Shown piece by piece: positions 18,430 through 27,560 of a stretch of 64,000 nucleotides of DNA (the first letter of the stretch is position 1; every line of letters begins with the position of its first letter). Below the pieces are notes generated by a model. The model saw only the letters and a program-made list of their open reading frames with translations. It was not told the DNA's origin and did no database searches. This stretch comes from Aromatoleum buckelii (GTDB lineage Bacteria; Pseudomonadota; Gammaproteobacteria; Burkholderiales; Rhodocyclaceae): the NCBI RefSeq assembly GCF_012910785.2, contig NZ_WTVH02000010.1, positions 930,001 through 994,000 of the forward strand. The letters run 5' to 3'. The translations under genes were made by a program, and so were the position numbers.

Positions 18430-18855
18430 TCAGCCCTCGATGTTGGGAGGCCATTTCTGGGCGTCGATTTCGGAGGTGTACTTCAGGAAGGCGACCAGAT
18501 CGTCCAGTTCCTGGTCGGTGAGATGGAACTGCGGCATCTGCCGGCGGCCAGGCGCGCCGGTCGGCTGGGACTGGATCCACGCCTTGATGAACTCCGGCCC
18601 GCGACGCGGGTAGACGTTCCCAAGCTCCGGTGCAAAGTACGCACCTTCACCCAGCAGGGTGTGGCAGCCAATGCAGTTGCGCGTTTCCCAGATGTGTTTG
18701 CCCGCTACCACCTGAGGCGTCAGGTTCGCGCTGTTGTCCGACTTATGGAGGTTGGTCGTCGTGTCGACGGTCAGCGCCACCAGAAGCAGGAAGAAGAACA
18801 CTGTCCCGCCGTAGAAGATGTTGCGAGCCATCGCCTTTGTGAAGGTGCCGCTCAT
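18430..18855 (-). CDS. norC: Nitric oxide reductase cytochrome c subunit NorC
   Basis: A 141-aa membrane-anchored monohaem cytochrome c. One N-terminal transmembrane helix (about 13-30) places the haem domain in the periplasm. CIGCH (61-65) binds haem c, and the methionine in RRQMPQF is the likely distal ligand. It delivers electrons from periplasmic donors to NorB. A near-perfect Dnr/Fnr box centred about 99 bp upstream fits NO-dependent or anaerobic control. Confidence 0.97.
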   Translation of the reverse strand: MSGTFTKAMARNIFYGGTVFFFLLLVALTVDTTTNLHKSDNSANLTPQVVAGKHIWETRNCIGCHTLLGEGAYFAPELGNVYPRRGPEFIKAWIQSQPTGAPGRRQMPQFHLTDQELDDLVAFLKYTSEIDAQKWPPNIEG

Positions 18856-18947
18856 GGTTTTCCCCTCATTGTTTTGTCATGCGTCCGCTTGGTTGATGGA
18901 TAACCCGAAGGTTAGCCGCATTCTGAGCAGAGGGGGAAGGGGGCTCC

Positions 18948-18961
18948 ATGATTTGAATCAA
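18948..18961 (-). promoter_or_regulatory. Dnr/Fnr box before norCB
   Basis: TTGATTCAAATCAT on the minus strand matches TTGAT-N4-ATCAA at 9 of 10 positions. If it acts at -41.5 the transcript would start near 18913, giving a leader of about 58 nt before norC. Confidence 0.78.
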
Positions 18962-19078
18962 GTTACAACAAACTGGCCTCCTCCGAAGGGCTAGTGTATT
19001 TCCCTGTCGATTCAATGGTTTTAGGCGAAAAGCCGCGAAATGGCAGGAAGTTTTTCGCCGCTGTCAACTCCCCATGCT

Positions 19079-19117
19079 CCCGGAATTGCTGAAAGTTCCC
19101 CTTCCAGCAATTCCGGG
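19079..19117. terminator. 13-bp perfect stem-loop
   Basis: CCCGGAATTGCTG (19079-19091) and CAGCAATTCCGGG (19105-19117) pair perfectly around a 13-nt loop. It lies 30 bp past the stop of the minus-strand outer-membrane-like gene. No T run follows, so it may stabilise mRNA or stop transcription with help. Confidence 0.5.
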
Positions 19118-19146
19118 TGCGGTGGTCGATGCCAGGCGGAAGTCGC

Positions 19147-19899
19147 TCAGTAGGCGCGGCTGACGACGAGGCCGCCACCCCAGTCGGGGCTCGCATCCGA
19201 GAACCCTTTGACCGCGTACAACTGCAGTTTCCAGGCCTCGTCGAGCTTCTGGCTCGCGAACAGCGCGACTTCGCTGATCTCGTCGCCATTCGACGTGACC
19301 TTCTCGCGCCAGTCATATACGGCGCCGATCGTCGTGGCGGGCGCGAGCTTCGTCGCGAGGCCGAGCGAGGCGAAGACCGGGTTGCGAAAGTTCCTGTCCG
19401 ACGGGTCGCCGAATTTCTTCCAGCCGAGTGTGCCGAAACCGGTTACGGCGCCGAAGGATTTCGCGGCGTCGAACTGTAGCGAGTAGTCCGTCTCGCCGGT
19501 GCCGAGGCATTTGTCTTCATCCGCGGTCGGCAGCTTCACCTTGCCAATGACGTCGAGCAGCACGCCGTGCTCCTGGCTGCCGTCGAGCAGCGCGTAGCCC
19601 GCGCTGCCGACGATGTCGCCGAGCCCGCTCTCGGTCTCACGGCAACCTCCCGGCAGCGGTTCGCCCTCGGGGCCGACTGCCGGGTCGGTAATGCGCAGGT
19701 ACGGGATCGTCAGTTTCAGCGCGAGCGGTCCGCTCTCGTATTTCCCGACCACGGGAACGTACCAGGTTTCGCTTGTGCTGTCGGTGCCGTAGTCGCCGCT
19801 CGAATAATCCATTCCTATCGAGGTCGTCAGTTCGCCGGCACAGACCGGCAGGGCGAAGGCCGCCAGCAGCGTCATCGGCAGCATTCGAGCAATTCTCAT
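19147..19899 (-). CDS. Outer-membrane beta-barrel-like protein (MetA-pathway type)
   Basis: A 250-aa exported protein. An N-terminal signal peptide (about 1-21, ending VCA-GE) is followed by alternating amphipathic strands and an aromatic C-terminal residue (VVSRAY), which suggest an outer-membrane barrel. The overall pattern is like the 'MetA-pathway of phenol degradation' family of putative outer-membrane proteins, though substrate transport is unproven. Its ATG overlaps the stop of the DUF5666 gene by 4 bp, so the two are translationally coupled. Confidence 0.62.
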   Translation of the reverse strand: MRIARMLPMTLLAAFALPVCAGELTTSIGMDYSSGDYGTDSTSETWYVPVVGKYESGPLALKLTIPYLRITDPAVGPEGEPLPGGCRETESGLGDIVGSAGYALLDGSQEHGVLLDVIGKVKLPTADEDKCLGTGETDYSLQFDAAKSFGAVTGFGTLGWKKFGDPSDRNFRNPVFASLGLATKLAPATTIGAVYDWREKVTSNGDEISEVALFASQKLDEAWKLQLYAVKGFSDASPDWGGGLVVSRAY

Positions 19900-21458
19900 G
19901 AAATTCTCCGGGCCTGTTTGGATGCGAAATCGTTCTGGTCGTCGAGGTCGCCGCGCTTGGGGCGTTCGACTTTTTCCGGGCGTTGGACTTTTTCCGGGCG
20001 CTCGACTTTTTCCGGGCGCTCGAGTTTTTCCGGGCGCTCGACTTTTTCCGGGCGCTCGACTTTTTCAGGGCGCTCGATTTTTTCAGGGCGCTCGATTTTT
20101 TCCGGACGTTCGATTTTTTCAGGGCGTTCGATTTTTTCGGGTCGTTCCACCTTCTCCGGACGCTCCAGCTTTTCCGGGCGGTCCAGCTTGTCCGGACGCT
20201 CCACACGATCCGGTTTGTCTGCCTTTTCGTTGCGGTCGGGACGCTCCATCCGGTCTTGCGGACGGTTTTCATTCGCTCCGCGCTGCGGCCCGCCGGTCGC
20301 GTCGAGGCCGTTTTCTGTGTTCCCGGTGCCGGATTCGTTCTGCTGCCGTTTTTCGCCGCCCTGTCCAGACGCATCGTCCGCCCCGTCGCCCCTCGACGTG
20401 CCGGTGCCGTCCCGTCGGCCGTCCGGACGTTCGCGGACGAACTCGACGCGCCCGGCCTTCACCTCCCGGGCGCCGCTGAACGTGCCGCTGATGCGGACGC
20501 GGCGGTCACTTCCGAGTTCAGCTGGGTCGCCGCCGTCGAATTGGGTATCGGCATCCAGCGTTACCGAGAAGTCCCCCAGCGTGACCCGCTTGCCGTCGCG
20601 AGCCTGAACGAGGCCTTCGACGAGCGCATTGCGCACGCGCCCTGCGAATGGGATGTCCGGATCGATGCGGACGCTGGTGACATCGAATCCGGCGGCGCTC
20701 CAGCGGCCGCGCACAAGGAGGACTTTCGTCGACGAAGCCGGCAGCGCCGGGTGGGCGCCGACGAGCGGCAGGCCTTGCAGCGAGCTGCGCACGAGCGTCC
20801 CGATCGCGCTCGCCGTCGTCAGGGCAGGGGCGCGTTCGATGCGGGTCGCGAGGACGTCGCCGCGGGCGTTGCGCAGTCCACTGACGCGAACCGGCTCGCC
20901 CGGCTGCAGTCCTTCGGCGACATGGGCGTCGGGCGCGATGAGTACGGGCTGGTCCATGACGCGCAGCGGCGCCGGACCTGCCGGGAGCGCGGTCAGCGGT
21001 CCTTCGTAGGCGTGCAGGATGGCGATGTTGCGTGCCTCGAGGCCGCGCGACGACAGGCCGGCCTCGATCGCGACAACCTGCCCAATCGCCAGGCGTTCGA
21101 TATCGGCCCGCACGCCGTTCTCGGCAAGTTCGATGTCATTGTCGTAATGCACCTCGACGCCGTTGACGCACACCGACGCGAAGCCGGTGATCATGCCGAC
21201 AATGCCGGTCCCGCCGGCGCCGCCTTCATTCGCGACCGCCCCCGTCCCGCCGATCCCGCCCGGATCGCGTGCCGGGGCGCCCGTGCCGCCGATGCCATGA
21301 TCGCGAAGCGTGTCGCCGGTTCCGCCCGTGCCGCCGGGGTCGACGCATACCTGCGCGGCCGCGAGCGCCAGCGGTGCGCATAAGCCGAGCCCGAGCCCGA
21401 GTACGCACCTCCTGGCCAAGGCAGAAAGCGCAGCCGATCGAGGTGGGCGCAGCCTCAT
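19896..21458 (-). CDS. DUF5666-type exported protein with RPEK-repeat tail
   Basis: A 520-aa exported protein. A signal peptide (about 1-34) leads to a Gly-Thr-rich stretch with repeated GGTG motifs (about 42-85), then beta-rich OB-like modules of the DUF5666 kind (VDQPVLIAP-type and FSGREVKAG-type segments, about 90-345), a polar linker, and a tail of 13 hexapeptides plus a partial one of consensus ERPEKV (about 418-500). The tail is extremely charged, with alternating Glu, Arg and Lys and a regular proline. It overlaps DUF6502 upstream and the barrel gene downstream by 4 bp each. Function unknown. Confidence 0.75.
   Translation of the reverse strand: MRLRPPRSAALSALARRCVLGLGLGLCAPLALAAAQVCVDPGGTGGTGDTLRDHGIGGTGAPARDPGGIGGTGAVANEGGAGGTGIVGMITGFASVCVNGVEVHYDNDIELAENGVRADIERLAIGQVVAIEAGLSSRGLEARNIAILHAYEGPLTALPAGPAPLRVMDQPVLIAPDAHVAEGLQPGEPVRVSGLRNARGDVLATRIERAPALTTASAIGTLVRSSLQGLPLVGAHPALPASSTKVLLVRGRWSAAGFDVTSVRIDPDIPFAGRVRNALVEGLVQARDGKRVTLGDFSVTLDADTQFDGGDPAELGSDRRVRISGTFSGAREVKAGRVEFVRERPDGRRDGTGTSRGDGADDASGQGGEKRQQNESGTGNTENGLDATGGPQRGANENRPQDRMERPDRNEKADKPDRVERPDKLDRPEKLERPEKVERPEKIERPEKIERPEKIERPEKIERPEKVERPEKVERPEKLERPEKVERPEKVQRPEKVERPKRGDLDDQNDFASKQARRIS
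19956..20204. repeat. 18-bp tandem repeat, 13.8 units
   Basis: The units encode VERPDK, LDRPEK, LERPEK, VERPEK, four IERPEK, two VERPEK, LERPEK, VERPEK, VQRPEK and VERPK on the minus strand. Third-position changes and V/I/L swaps show that the array is old enough to have diverged but the R-P-E/D-K core is kept. Confidence 0.92.
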
Positions 21459-22306
21459 CGGGGTTCCCTCTCTACAGGGGCTGAATCCGCGCCCGGCTCG
21501 GTATAGAAATACAGGCCGATCGTGATCCGCTGCGGCGATTCGACCGCTGCTGCCCGGTCGCCCGCTTCGAGCTTTGCGGCGAGCGCGTTGAAGTCCATCA
21601 GTGCCTGCATGCCTTCGGCTGCGACTGCATCACGCAGCGTCTCGACGCTCGCCGGCGACAACGTGTCGTAATGCACGCTGCGTTCGAAGAACGGCCGGGC
21701 GTCGGTCGTAAGGTTATGGACCGCAGCGCAGGCGTGGTCATGGACGTTATGGCTGAAATACGCGGCTTTCTCGTCGAAGCCCTTTTGCGGGACAAAAGCG
21801 GTCGTCTGAAGATGGACCCGGTCCTGTTCGTCGAGGCAGGCGATGCCCAGGCGCAGCCACTCGTCGAGCACGACGCGTGCGCGGATGTCCTTGCTCGCTT
21901 GGGCGACCAGCGCGTCGAACGAGCACTCGCCACCAGTGCTCGCGAGCCGCGGCAGCGGCATCGGGCGGCCAGGGTGCTCGCAGAACGGCGGTCGGCTCAT
22001 CCAGATGCTGACGAGATGCGCGCCGAGGGACAGCGCTTCGGGTAGGTGAGCGTCCGATTCGGGCGCCGCTTCGCGCAGTCGCCGCACGTCCTTGCGATGC
22101 ACGCCCGTGATCAGGCTGATGCGGCTGTCGCTCGGCGCTTTGTCGTCGAGTCGGAATTCGGCCGCGGCGATTTCGACGAAGATGCCTTTGAGCATGTCGG
22201 AGAAATAGGTGTAGGTCACGGCCTTCCTGAGCATCAGGCGCACCAGCGGGCGCATCACGCGACGCAGCGCATGCAGCAGGGACGCGGGTGGGGTGGGCGG
22301 ATGCAT
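21455..22306 (-). CDS. DUF6502 family protein
   Basis: A 283-aa cytoplasmic protein. The N-terminus (ALRRVMRPLVRLMLRKAVTYTYFSDMLKGIFVEIA) and the central DSRISLITGVHRKDVRRLR, which looks like a winged-helix DNA-contact segment, match the DUF6502 family as I know it. The C-terminal half is mixed alpha/beta with YDTLSPASVETLRD. Such genes commonly precede DUF5666 genes, as here (4-bp overlap), so a regulatory or chaperone role for the exported partner is plausible but inferred. Confidence 0.72.
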   Translation of the reverse strand: MHPPTPPASLLHALRRVMRPLVRLMLRKAVTYTYFSDMLKGIFVEIAAAEFRLDDKAPSDSRISLITGVHRKDVRRLREAAPESDAHLPEALSLGAHLVSIWMSRPPFCEHPGRPMPLPRLASTGGECSFDALVAQASKDIRARVVLDEWLRLGIACLDEQDRVHLQTTAFVPQKGFDEKAAYFSHNVHDHACAAVHNLTTDARPFFERSVHYDTLSPASVETLRDAVAAEGMQALMDFNALAAKLEAGDRAAAVESPQRITIGLYFYTEPGADSAPVEREPR

Positions 22307-22403
22307 TGGGCAGATTTTCTCCAGCAGTCCATCATACTATCGCCGCCCCGCGTGAAGTTCCACGGCGAGGCGGCTGCAATCTGCCGAATTGTTGCGCTAT
22401 GCG

Positions 22404-23396
22404 TCAGCCTCGCCCGCCGCGCTCGGGACGTTCGAGCTTTTCGGGACGCTCGACCTTTTCGGGACGCTCGACCTTCTCGGGGCGCTCGACCTTCTCGGGG
22501 CGCTCGACCTTTTCGGGGCGCTCGACCTTTTCGGGACGCTCGACCTTTTCGGGACGTTCGACCTTCTCAGGACGCTCGACCTTTTCGGGGCGTTCGACTT
22601 TCTCGGGACGCTCGACTTTCTCCGGGCGCTCGACCTTCTCCGGGCGCTCGACCTTCTCCGGGCGCTCGACCTTCTCGGCACGTTCGACCTTCTCGGCACG
22701 TTCGACCTTCTCGGCGCGCTCCGGTTTGCCCGGACGCTCGATCCGGTCGACGCGCTCGCGACTGCGCAGGATCTCGCCCGATGCGTCGCGCTTGATATCG
22801 GTGCGCGTGCGCGCGGGTTGGCCGTCGACGAATTCCAAGCTCGAGGTCTTTTCGCGCACGGCGACGCCGTCGGCGCTGGTGCGTATGTCGCTGCGGCTCT
22901 GCTCCAAGAGCTTCCCGTCTGCCGAGAAGGTCATCGTGCTCGTGCGCATGCGGGCCGGTGCATTGCCGGTGGCATCGAGCGTGCGCGTCCGCGTCACGGT
23001 CGTCGTGCCGTCGTCATTCGCCGTGGTCTCGGTCGTCTGCACCGGCGCGGCGCCACGATTCATTGTGCCGCCATCGGATGGAACATCGTCGGGCTCGTCG
23101 TCCGGCAAATCGGCAACGTCATCCGGGGGGTCAATCACGTCATCGGGAATGTCGGCCACGTCCTCGGGAGCGTCAGTCACGTCATCCGGTGCATCAGCCT
23201 CGTCATCGGGAACGTCGGTCACCTCCCCTGCGATGGTGTCGAGATCATCCTGCGCGTCGCGGGACGGGGCGTCGTCGGCGGGAGCTGAAATCGTTGTGGT
23301 CACTTCTGCGACCGCGGCGGTGACCGAGGGGCTGTTGAGCGCGAGGAAAAGCGCCGAGGTCGCGCACAGCGGCGCGGCGAGCCATTTGTATTTCAT
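22404..23396 (-). CDS. Exported RPEK-repeat protein
   Basis: A 330-aa protein with a signal peptide (about 1-28, ending VTA-AV), an acidic region rich in DDxxDxPDD (about 40-105), a central part of about 100 residues containing TTVTRTRTLDATGNAP and two copies of a similar strand pattern, and a C-terminal array of 17 hexapeptides, mostly ERPEKV, with ERAEKV at the start, ending LERPERGGRG. The same repeat ends the DUF5666 protein 1 kb downstream. No enzymatic domain is seen. The acidic front and strongly zwitterionic tail suggest an extended cell-envelope spacer or polyelectrolyte-binding protein; this is inference. Confidence 0.68.
   Translation of the reverse strand: MKYKWLAAPLCATSALFLALNSPSVTAAVAEVTTTISAPADDAPSRDAQDDLDTIAGEVTDVPDDEADAPDDVTDAPEDVADIPDDVIDPPDDVADLPDDEPDDVPSDGGTMNRGAAPVQTTETTANDDGTTTVTRTRTLDATGNAPARMRTSTMTFSADGKLLEQSRSDIRTSADGVAVREKTSSLEFVDGQPARTRTDIKRDASGEILRSRERVDRIERPGKPERAEKVERAEKVERAEKVERPEKVERPEKVERPEKVERPEKVERPEKVERPEKVERPEKVERPEKVERPEKVERPEKVERPEKVERPEKVERPEKLERPERGGRG
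22422..22727. repeat. 18-bp tandem repeat, 17 units
   Basis: Exactly 17 consecutive 18-bp units run through the 3' part of the gene. On the plus strand a typical unit is CTCGGGACGCTCGACCTT. Differences are mainly synonymous (ggg/gga, ttt/ttc, tcg/tcc). Confidence 0.93.
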
Positions 23397-23539
23397 CCTG
23401 ATCTCCGGGTTGAGATAATAAGTGGGAAAAATTCCCACGCAAACGAAGCGTAGGGAATCCACGCTAGGGCGGTCAAGCGCTTTGGGCTCCAGCTTTGTTT
23501 CAGCATGTTGGGAGGCCGCGGGGAACCCGCAGGCAAAAC

Positions 23540-23574
23540 GAAAAAGGCCCGCCGGATTTCCCCGGCGGGCCTTT
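23540..23574 (-). terminator. Terminator of fumarase gene
   Basis: On the minus strand AAGGCCCGCCGG, loop, CCGGCGGGCCTT is followed by TTTCG. It lies 25 bp after the stop codon at 23600. Confidence 0.92.
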
Positions 23575-23599
23575 CAGGATGGAGGCGTCGCGGTGACGA

Positions 23600-25132
23600 T
23601 CAGGCGGTCGCGACCGGGATCTTTCCGATCTTCGCCTGCCACGTCTTCGGACCGGTCTCATGCACGCTGGTGCCGGTCGAATCGACGGCGACGGTCACGG
23701 GCATGTCCTGCACGTCGAACTCGTAGATCGCTTCCATGCCCAGATCGGCGAAGCCGACGACCTTGGCGGTCTTGATCGCTTTCGCGACGAGGTAGGCCGC
23801 ACCGCCGACCGCCATCAGGTAGGCCGACTTGTTGTCGCGGATCGCGTCGATCGCCGCCCGGCCGCGCTCGGCCTTGCCGACCATCGAGATCAGGCCCGTC
23901 TGCTCAAGCATCATGCGAGTGAACTTGTCCATGCGCGTCGCGGTGGTCGGGCCGGCCGGGCCGACGACTTCGTCGCGCACCGGGTCGACCGGGCCGACGT
24001 AGTAGATGACGCGGTTCGTGAAGTCGACGGGCAGTTTCTCGCCTTTCGCGAGCATGTCGGCGATGCGCTTGTGTGCGGCGTCGCGGCCCGTCAACATCTT
24101 GCCGTTCAGGAGCAGCACTTGGCCGGGCTTCCACGACGCGACTTCTTCCTTCGTCAGGGTGTCGAGATTGACGCGCGTGGCGACCTTGGTGTCGGCCTGC
24201 CACGTGACGTCCGGCCAGTCCTCGAGCTTCGGTGCCTCGAGCTTCGCCGGGCCCGAGCCGTCGAGCTCGAAATGCACGTGGCGGGTCGCCGCACAGTTCG
24301 GGATCATCGCCACCGGCAGGCTCGCGGCATGCGTCGGGTAGTCGAGGATCTTGACGTCGAGCACGGTCGTGAGGCCGCCGAGACCCTGCGCGCCGATGCC
24401 GAGCGCATTGACCTTGTCCATCAGCTCGAGGCGCAGTTCCTCGACGCGCGAAAGCTGGGCGCCGGACGCGGCTTTCGCGCGCAGCTCGTGGATGTCGACC
24501 GGCGCCATCAAGGATTCCTTCGCGAGCAGCATCGCCTTCTCCGGCGTGCCGCCGATGCCGATGCCGAGGATGCCCGGCGGACACCAGCCGGCGCCCATCG
24601 TCGGCACGGTCTTGAGCACCCAGTCGACGATCGAATCGGACGGGTTGAGCGCGTAGAACTTGGTCTTGTTCTCGGAGCCGCCGCCCTTGGCCGCACAGGT
24701 GACCTCGACGTGGTCCCCTGGGACGATCTCGTAATGGACGACTGCAGGGGTGTTGTCCTTGCTGTTCTGGCGCTTGCCGGCCGGGTCGAGCAGCACCGAG
24801 GCGCGCAGCTTGTTGTCGGTGTTGGTGTACGCACGGCGCACCCCTTCGTTGACCATCTCCTGGACGCTCATCGTCGCGTCCCACTGCACGTTCATGCCGA
24901 CCTTGAGGAAGACGACCGCGATGCCGGTGTCCTGGCAGATCGGGCGGTGGCCTTCGGCACACATGCGCGAGTTCGTCAGGATCTGCGCGATGGCGTCCTT
25001 CGCCGCCGGGTTCTCCTCGTGCTTCCAGGCCTCGCCGAGCGCCTCGATGAAGTCGAGAGGGTGGTAATAGCTGATGAACTGAAAGGCATCCGCGACGGAC
25101 TGAATGAGGTCTTCTTCGCGAATCACGGTCAT
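23600..25132 (-). CDS. fumA: Fumarate hydratase, class I (iron-sulfur)
   Basis: A 510-aa cytoplasmic enzyme interconverting fumarate and malate in the TCA cycle. It contains both the alpha part (CAEGHRPICQDTG, GAGWCPPGILGIGIGG, PNCAATRHVHFEL with the cluster-ligating cysteines) and the beta part (about 330-510, DFTNRVIYYVGPVDP), i.e. the fused single-chain class I form. The start MTVIREED at 25132 is chosen over a 58-codon upstream extension with no homology. It is divergent from acetyl-CoA synthetase across a 249-bp gap that must hold both promoters. Confidence 0.95.
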   Translation of the reverse strand: MTVIREEDLIQSVADAFQFISYYHPLDFIEALGEAWKHEENPAAKDAIAQILTNSRMCAEGHRPICQDTGIAVVFLKVGMNVQWDATMSVQEMVNEGVRRAYTNTDNKLRASVLLDPAGKRQNSKDNTPAVVHYEIVPGDHVEVTCAAKGGGSENKTKFYALNPSDSIVDWVLKTVPTMGAGWCPPGILGIGIGGTPEKAMLLAKESLMAPVDIHELRAKAASGAQLSRVEELRLELMDKVNALGIGAQGLGGLTTVLDVKILDYPTHAASLPVAMIPNCAATRHVHFELDGSGPAKLEAPKLEDWPDVTWQADTKVATRVNLDTLTKEEVASWKPGQVLLLNGKMLTGRDAAHKRIADMLAKGEKLPVDFTNRVIYYVGPVDPVRDEVVGPAGPTTATRMDKFTRMMLEQTGLISMVGKAERGRAAIDAIRDNKSAYLMAVGGAAYLVAKAIKTAKVVGFADLGMEAIYEFDVQDMPVTVAVDSTGTSVHETGPKTWQAKIGKIPVATA

Positions 25133-25381
25133 GATGCGTCTCCAAGGTGGCGGGGCAAGGGGCCGCAATTCTATCAGCCCGGGGCCGGATGCGTGCTGCA
25201 GTGCAGGAAGAGACCGGATTCGCGGCCTCCGCAGGGCGTGTAAGTCCTGTGTAAGATAGCTGCTCTTAAATGCGCAGCAGATCGCGGAGCCTTCCGCGAA
25301 CGACAATACAGGCTGGAACCCACCGGCCGCCCCCGCAACAGGGCAGCTTCAACCATTCAGAACAGTTGAGGAGAGGTGAAT

Positions 25382-27361
25382 ATGTCGAACGAGCAGCAGA
25401 CCCAGACGCGCATCTACAAGCCTTCGGAAGAGATGGTCAAGAACGCCGCGGTTTCCGGCATGGAAGCCTATCTTGCGTTGTGCAAGGAAGCGGAAGACGA
25501 CTACGAAGGATTCTGGGCGCGCAACGCCCGCGAACTGATCGAGTGGAAGAAGCCTTTCACCCAGGTCCTCGACGAGAGCAATGCGCCGTTCTTCAAGTGG
25601 TTCGCCGACGGCCAGCTGAACGTCTCCTACAACTGCCTCGACCGCAACGTCAATAACGGTCTCGGCGACAAGGTCGCGATCATTTTCGAAGCCGACAACG
25701 GCGAAGTCACCCGCGTCACCTACAAGGATCTTCTCGCCCGCGTCAGCAGGTTCGCGAACGCGCTGCGCGGCATGGGGGTCAAGAAGGGCGACCGCGTCGT
25801 CATCTACCTGCCGATGTCGATCGAAGGCGTCGTCGCGATGCAGGCGTGCGCCCGGATAGGCGCGACCCACTCGATCGTGTTCGGCGGCTTCTCGGCGCAG
25901 GCGCTGCGTGACCGCATCAACGACGCCGGCGCCGTCGCGCTGATCACGTCCGACGGTCAGCACCGCGGCGGCAAGGCGCTGCCGCTCAAGCCGATCGCCG
26001 ACGAAGCGCTGTCGCTCGGCGGCTGCGAATCGATCCGCAACGTCATCGTCGTCAAGCGCACCGGTGCGCAAACGGCGATGGAAGCGGGCCGCGACCAGTG
26101 GTTCCACGACGTCTGCGCGAACCAGTCGGACACTTGCGAGCCGGAATGGGTCGATGCCGAGCATCCGCTGTTCCTGCTCTACACGTCGGGTTCGACCGGC
26201 AAGCCGAAAGGTGTCCAGCACTCGACCGGCGGCTATCTGCTGCACGCGATCATGTCGATGAAGTACACCTTCGACATCAAGCCGGACGACGTCTTCTGGT
26301 GCACCGCCGACATCGGCTGGGTCACCGGTCACACCTTCATCACCTACGGCCCGCTCGCCTGCGGCACGACCGAGATCGTGTTCGAAGGGGTGCCGACCTA
26401 CCCGGACGCCGGGCGTTTCTGGAAGATGATCCAGGACCACAAGGTCACGGTGTTCTACACCGCCCCGACCGCGATCCGTTCGCTGATCAAGGCCGCGGAC
26501 AACAACCCCGACGTGCATCCGAAGAAATACGACCTGTCGAGCCTGCGCATCCTCGGCTCGGTCGGCGAGCCGATCAACCCGGCCGCCTGGGAGTGGTACC
26601 ACGAGAACGTCGGCGGCGGGCGCTGCCCGATTGTCGATACTTTCTGGCAGACCGAGACCGGCGCGCACATGATCACGCCGATGCCGGGTGCGACGCCGCT
26701 GGTGCCGGGTTCGTGCACGTTGCCGTTCCCGGGCATCCAGTGCGCGGTCGTCGATGAGACCGGCACCGAAGTGCCGAACGGGCAGGGCGGCATCCTCGTC
26801 GTCAAGCGTCCGTGGCCGTCGATGATCCGCACCATATGGGGCGATCCGGAGCGTTTCAAGAAGTCGTATTACCCGGACGACTTCAAGGGCAAGCTGTATC
26901 TCGCCGGCGACGGCGCGATCCGCGACAAGGACACCGGCTACTTCACGATCACCGGCCGCATCGACGACGTGCTGAACGTCTCCGGCCACCGCATGGGCAC
27001 GATGGAGATCGAGTCCGCGCTGGTTGCGCACGAAAAAGTTGCGGAAGCGGCAGTCGTCGGCCGTCCGGACGACCTGACCGGCGAGGCGATCGTCGCGTTC
27101 GTCGTGCTGAAGGGCGCGCGCCCGAGCGGCGAAGAGGCGAAGGCGATCATCAAGGAACTGCAGAACTGGGTCGGCCACGAGATCGGCCCGATCGCCAAGC
27201 CCAAGGACATCCGTTTCGGCGAGAACCTGCCAAAGACCCGTTCGGGCAAGATCATGCGCCGGCTGCTGCGTCAGCTGGCGAAGGGGGAGGAGATCACCCA
27301 GGACACGTCGACCCTCGAGAATCCGGCGATTCTGGATCAGCTTGGCCAGCCGCTGAGCTGA
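25382..27361 (+). CDS. acsA: Acetyl-CoA synthetase (AMP-forming)
   Basis: A 659-aa enzyme activating acetate to acetyl-CoA with ATP. The core AMP-binding motif [32 protein letters not shown] and the C-terminal [14 protein letters not shown], whose lysine is the usual acetylation target, are all present. The length agrees with Acs. The ATG at 25382 is preferred over the GTG two codons earlier; GGAGAGG lies just before. It is followed by a strong terminator and then by the sensor-kinase locus, which suggests that the downstream system governs acetate use. Confidence 0.95.
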   Translation: MSNEQQTQTRIYKPSEEMVKNAAVSGMEAYLALCKEAEDDYEGFWARNARELIEWKKPFTQVLDESNAPFFKWFADGQLNVSYNCLDRNVNNGLGDKVAIIFEADNGEVTRVTYKDLLARVSRFANALRGMGVKKGDRVVIYLPMSIEGVVAMQACARIGATHSIVFGGFSAQALRDRINDAGAVALITSDGQHRGGKALPLKPIADEALSLGGCESIRNVIVVKRTGAQTAMEAGRDQWFHDVCANQSDTCEPEWVDAEHPLFLLYTSGSTGKPKGVQHSTGGYLLHAIMSMKYTFDIKPDDVFWCTADIGWVTGHTFITYGPLACGTTEIVFEGVPTYPDAGRFWKMIQDHKVTVFYTAPTAIRSLIKAADNNPDVHPKKYDLSSLRILGSVGEPINPAAWEWYHENVGGGRCPIVDTFWQTETGAHMITPMPGATPLVPGSCTLPFPGIQCAVVDETGTEVPNGQGGILVVKRPWPSMIRTIWGDPERFKKSYYPDDFKGKLYLAGDGAIRDKDTGYFTITGRIDDVLNVSGHRMGTMEIESALVAHEKVAEAAVVGRPDDLTGEAIVAFVVLKGARPSGEEAKAIIKELQNWVGHEIGPIAKPKDIRFGENLPKTRSGKIMRRLLRQLAKGEEITQDTSTLENPAILDQLGQPLS

Positions 27362-27449
27362 ACCCCTTGCGGGGCACGGGCCCGCAGAGAGCCGGCTCCG
27401 ACCAGAACAATGAGGCAGCCGCTCTGGCTGACCTGGGGGGACGAGGAGA

Positions 27450-27478
27450 AGGCGCGCGAAAGCGCGCTTTTTTTTTTG
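27450..27478 (+). terminator. Terminator of acsA
   Basis: AAGGCGCGC-GAAA-GCGCGCTT followed by an unbroken run of T residues, about 90 bp beyond the acsA stop codon. Confidence 0.93.
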
Positions 27479-27560
27479 CAGCCTCCGGGCGCCGGCGGCG
27501 AAGGGCGAATTCCGCGTGTCGCTATAATCCGGGGGCCGTCGTCATCATGAGGAGTCCCTG

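Noticed and set aside
19967-21383. Long plus-strand frames rich in Phe/Ser/Gly/Arg repeats (SGRSTF and FFRALD types)
   Set aside because: They are antisense translations of the RPEK repeat; the minus-strand frame has a signal peptide, domain content and overlapping neighbours.
22404-22730. Array of 18-bp repeats as a possible CRISPR
   Set aside because: The units are directly adjacent with no spacers, lie in phase inside a protein gene, and encode a hexapeptide.
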